Of a DNA stretch of 64,000 nt, positions 62,653 to 64,000 are shown one piece after another. Source of the DNA: Microbacterium oleivorans (GTDB taxonomy: Bacteria > Actinomycetota > Actinomycetes > Actinomycetales > Microbacteriaceae). The notes beneath the pieces are model-generated. The model did not search any database and was not told the DNA's origin. It saw only the letters and a list, made by a program, of their open reading frames with translations. The stretch spans positions 169,723 to 233,722 of the forward strand of contig NZ_LSTV01000004.1 of assembly GCF_001644225.1 (NCBI RefSeq). Direction: 5' to 3'. The stretch's first letter is position 1. Each line of letters starts with the position of its first letter. Position numbers and translations under genes: made by a program.

Positions 62653-62872
62653 GTTTTGCCATCCAGCGCGCGACGATCGCGGCGACCACGCCGAGGATCA
62701 CGAACCCGACACCCAAGACCACGAACGTCGTTCCGTCGTTCTCGGGGGCTACTAACCCCTTGATGGCCATGCCGACGCCGACGACCACGCAGACCCACGG
62801 CATCACCAGACGAAGCGGGCCGTACTTCCACCGATACCGGCGAGGCGATGAATCGCCATCGTTGTGCGTCAT
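62642..62872 (-). CDS. two-helix membrane protein, hypothetical
   Basis: 76 aa from ATG 62872; a GTG at 62899 would add nine residues. A charged head (THNDGDSSPRRYRWKYG) is followed by LVMPWVCVVVGVGMAIKGLV and FVVLGVGFVILGVVAAIVAR. Overlaps the next gene, so the pair may form a small membrane complex. Function unknown. Confidence 0.6.
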   Translation of the reverse strand: MTHNDGDSSPRRYRWKYGPLRLVMPWVCVVVGVGMAIKGLVAPENDGTTFVVLGVGFVILGVVAAIVARWMAKRGI

Positions 62873-62949
62873 GCCTGCATCCTCGCGCCCTGCTCGCACG
62901 CACCGCTAGGGCGAGACAACACACCTCTTCATCCGATAGTCAGTCGCTA

Positions 62950-63024
62950 GCCGAAAACGATCGTTTTCGGCAAGGACAGTAGCGGAAAGAGGCCAGGGTG
63001 GGCGGACCTCTCGGAAGTCGCTGG
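62950..63024 (+). repeat. island palindromic repeat, copy j
   Basis: The first box is a perfect 22-nt palindrome (62950-62971) containing the consensus core CGAAAACGATCGTTTTCG without mismatch. A degenerate second part, GCGGAAAGAGGCCAGGGTGG, follows at 62982 only about 10 nt away, so this copy is shortened in the spacer. Confidence 0.75.
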
Positions 63025-63101
63025 ACGTCATCTCGAGAAGTCTGCGGCCGACATATTCGCGGGTCGTCCGCCGGAGGGCTGTCGTTGTCTAGAGTTCACG
63101 A

Positions 63102-63689
<588 letters not shown>

Positions 63690-63819
63690 CTACAACAGAT
63701 CCGCCTTGGATTGAGCGATCGCCGAGAGGGCGTGCGGACTGTGTGGCGGCGGCGCGAGAGCGCGGAAGTCTTCACGCCACAAGAGCAGACTCGGCCTGGG
63801 TCCTCTCGAGCATTAGCCG
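63690..63819. other. non-coding stretch before the last repeats
   Basis: No gene is supported here. GAGCGATCGCCGAGAGG near 63713 could be a decayed first box for copy k, but the match is weak. Confidence 0.5.
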
Positions 63820-63852
63820 CGCCGAAAACGTTGCCCGAAACCCGGTTATGGC
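63820..63852 (+). repeat. island palindromic repeat, copy k (second-box only)
   Basis: CCGAAAACGTTGCCCGAAAC then CCGGTTATGGC matches the second box of copies e and f without a preceding first box. It therefore looks like the right part of a copy whose left part has decayed or been lost. Confidence 0.6.
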
Positions 63853-63892
63853 TGACGATTGCGGCACGGCTCGGAGCGGCTGCCGCCAGGTT

Positions 63893-63918
63893 CCGCCGAA
63901 AACGATCGTTTTCGGCGG
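63893..63918 (+). repeat. island palindromic repeat, copy l
   Basis: A perfect 26-nt palindrome with the consensus core CGAAAACGATCGTTTTCG extended by CCGC/GCGG arms. It lies 40 nt after copy k. Its second box, if any, would fall in the last 80 nt, where none is clear. It is the best-preserved first box in the window. Confidence 0.85.
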
Positions 63919-63986
63919 GACGGGCTCGTCATCCCGGTGCTTTTCTTTTAGTCCACGGACCTGTATGTTCTGGGCACTGGGAACCT

Positions 63987-64000
63987 GGGGGGGGGGGGGG
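63987..64000. other. 14-nt G run at window end
   Basis: The window ends in 14 consecutive G. This is unlike the surrounding sequence and is the typical look of a contig end or a poly-G read artefact, so the true right border of the island is not visible. Confidence 0.7.

Overview
The window looks like a chromosomal segment of a high-GC actinobacterium, most likely Microbacterium or a close relative in the Microbacteriaceae. The evidence is the strong GC3 bias, tightly packed genes with 1-4 nt overlaps, many GTG starts, many extended -10 boxes (TAnnnT) placed 6-7 nt before start codons (probable leaderless transcripts), and frequent GGATGCCG words. No rRNA, tRNA, CRISPR array, insertion sequence or phage gene was recognised. 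One TPP riboswitch is present.

Backbone, about 1-47.1 kb. The left edge holds a truncated prpD with its GntR regulator. It is followed by a TetR/oxidoreductase pair with a palindromic operator, rnhA, a NUDIX hydrolase and an aldo/keto reductase. A DtxR/IdeR-type iron box precedes a siderophore ABC importer (binding protein, permease, ATPase). Next are rlmN, mmuM, a HAD phosphatase, a three-gene acyl-CoA type operon (SDR, enoyl-CoA hydratase, SDR) and an aminoglycoside-phosphotransferase-fold kinase. A TPP riboswitch controls a ykoE-ykoD-ykoC ECF thiamine-precursor importer. After that come a D,D-carboxypeptidase, a J-domain/NERD-like protein, a 3-hydroxyisobutyryl-CoA hydrolase, hemD, a small membrane-protein trio, protoporphyrinogen oxidase, glyS, an SPFH protein, two MFS exporters facing each other across a 94-nt palindrome, a menC-type enolase paired with a GNAT enzyme, a WcbI-like protein, an acyl-CoA ligase, a POT peptide transporter, purU, an SDR gene broken by one amber codon with its MarR repressor and twin operators, and a MerR activator.

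Accessory island, about 47.2 kb to the right end. Codon bias relaxes and gene content becomes patchy. Twelve copies of a palindromic intergenic repeat (core CGAAAACGATCGTTTTCG, usually followed about 25-31 nt later by a second hairpin) separate otherwise unrelated gene modules. Both the repeat and the module pattern are absent from the first 47 kb. The largest module (49.7-58.9 kb) is a copper-resistance operon: csoR, a CopZ-type chaperone, a CPC-type and a CPH-type P1B ATPase, a DUF6153-like protein, a DUF305 lipoprotein, a sortilin/BNR-like lipoprotein, a frameshifted M23 peptidase and a helical hypothetical protein. The next module carries a Csp-type four-helix Cys-rich copper-storage protein and a membrane DUF305 protein. 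The remaining modules carry secreted or lipoprotein hypotheticals, small membrane proteins, and two 88-residue paralogues that resemble an isolated piece of the GyrA/ParC C-gate region. The window ends in a 14-G run, which looks like a contig end.

The most interesting item is the repeat-bounded, cassette-like organisation of this island. The stand-alone GyrA-like mini-proteins it carries come second.
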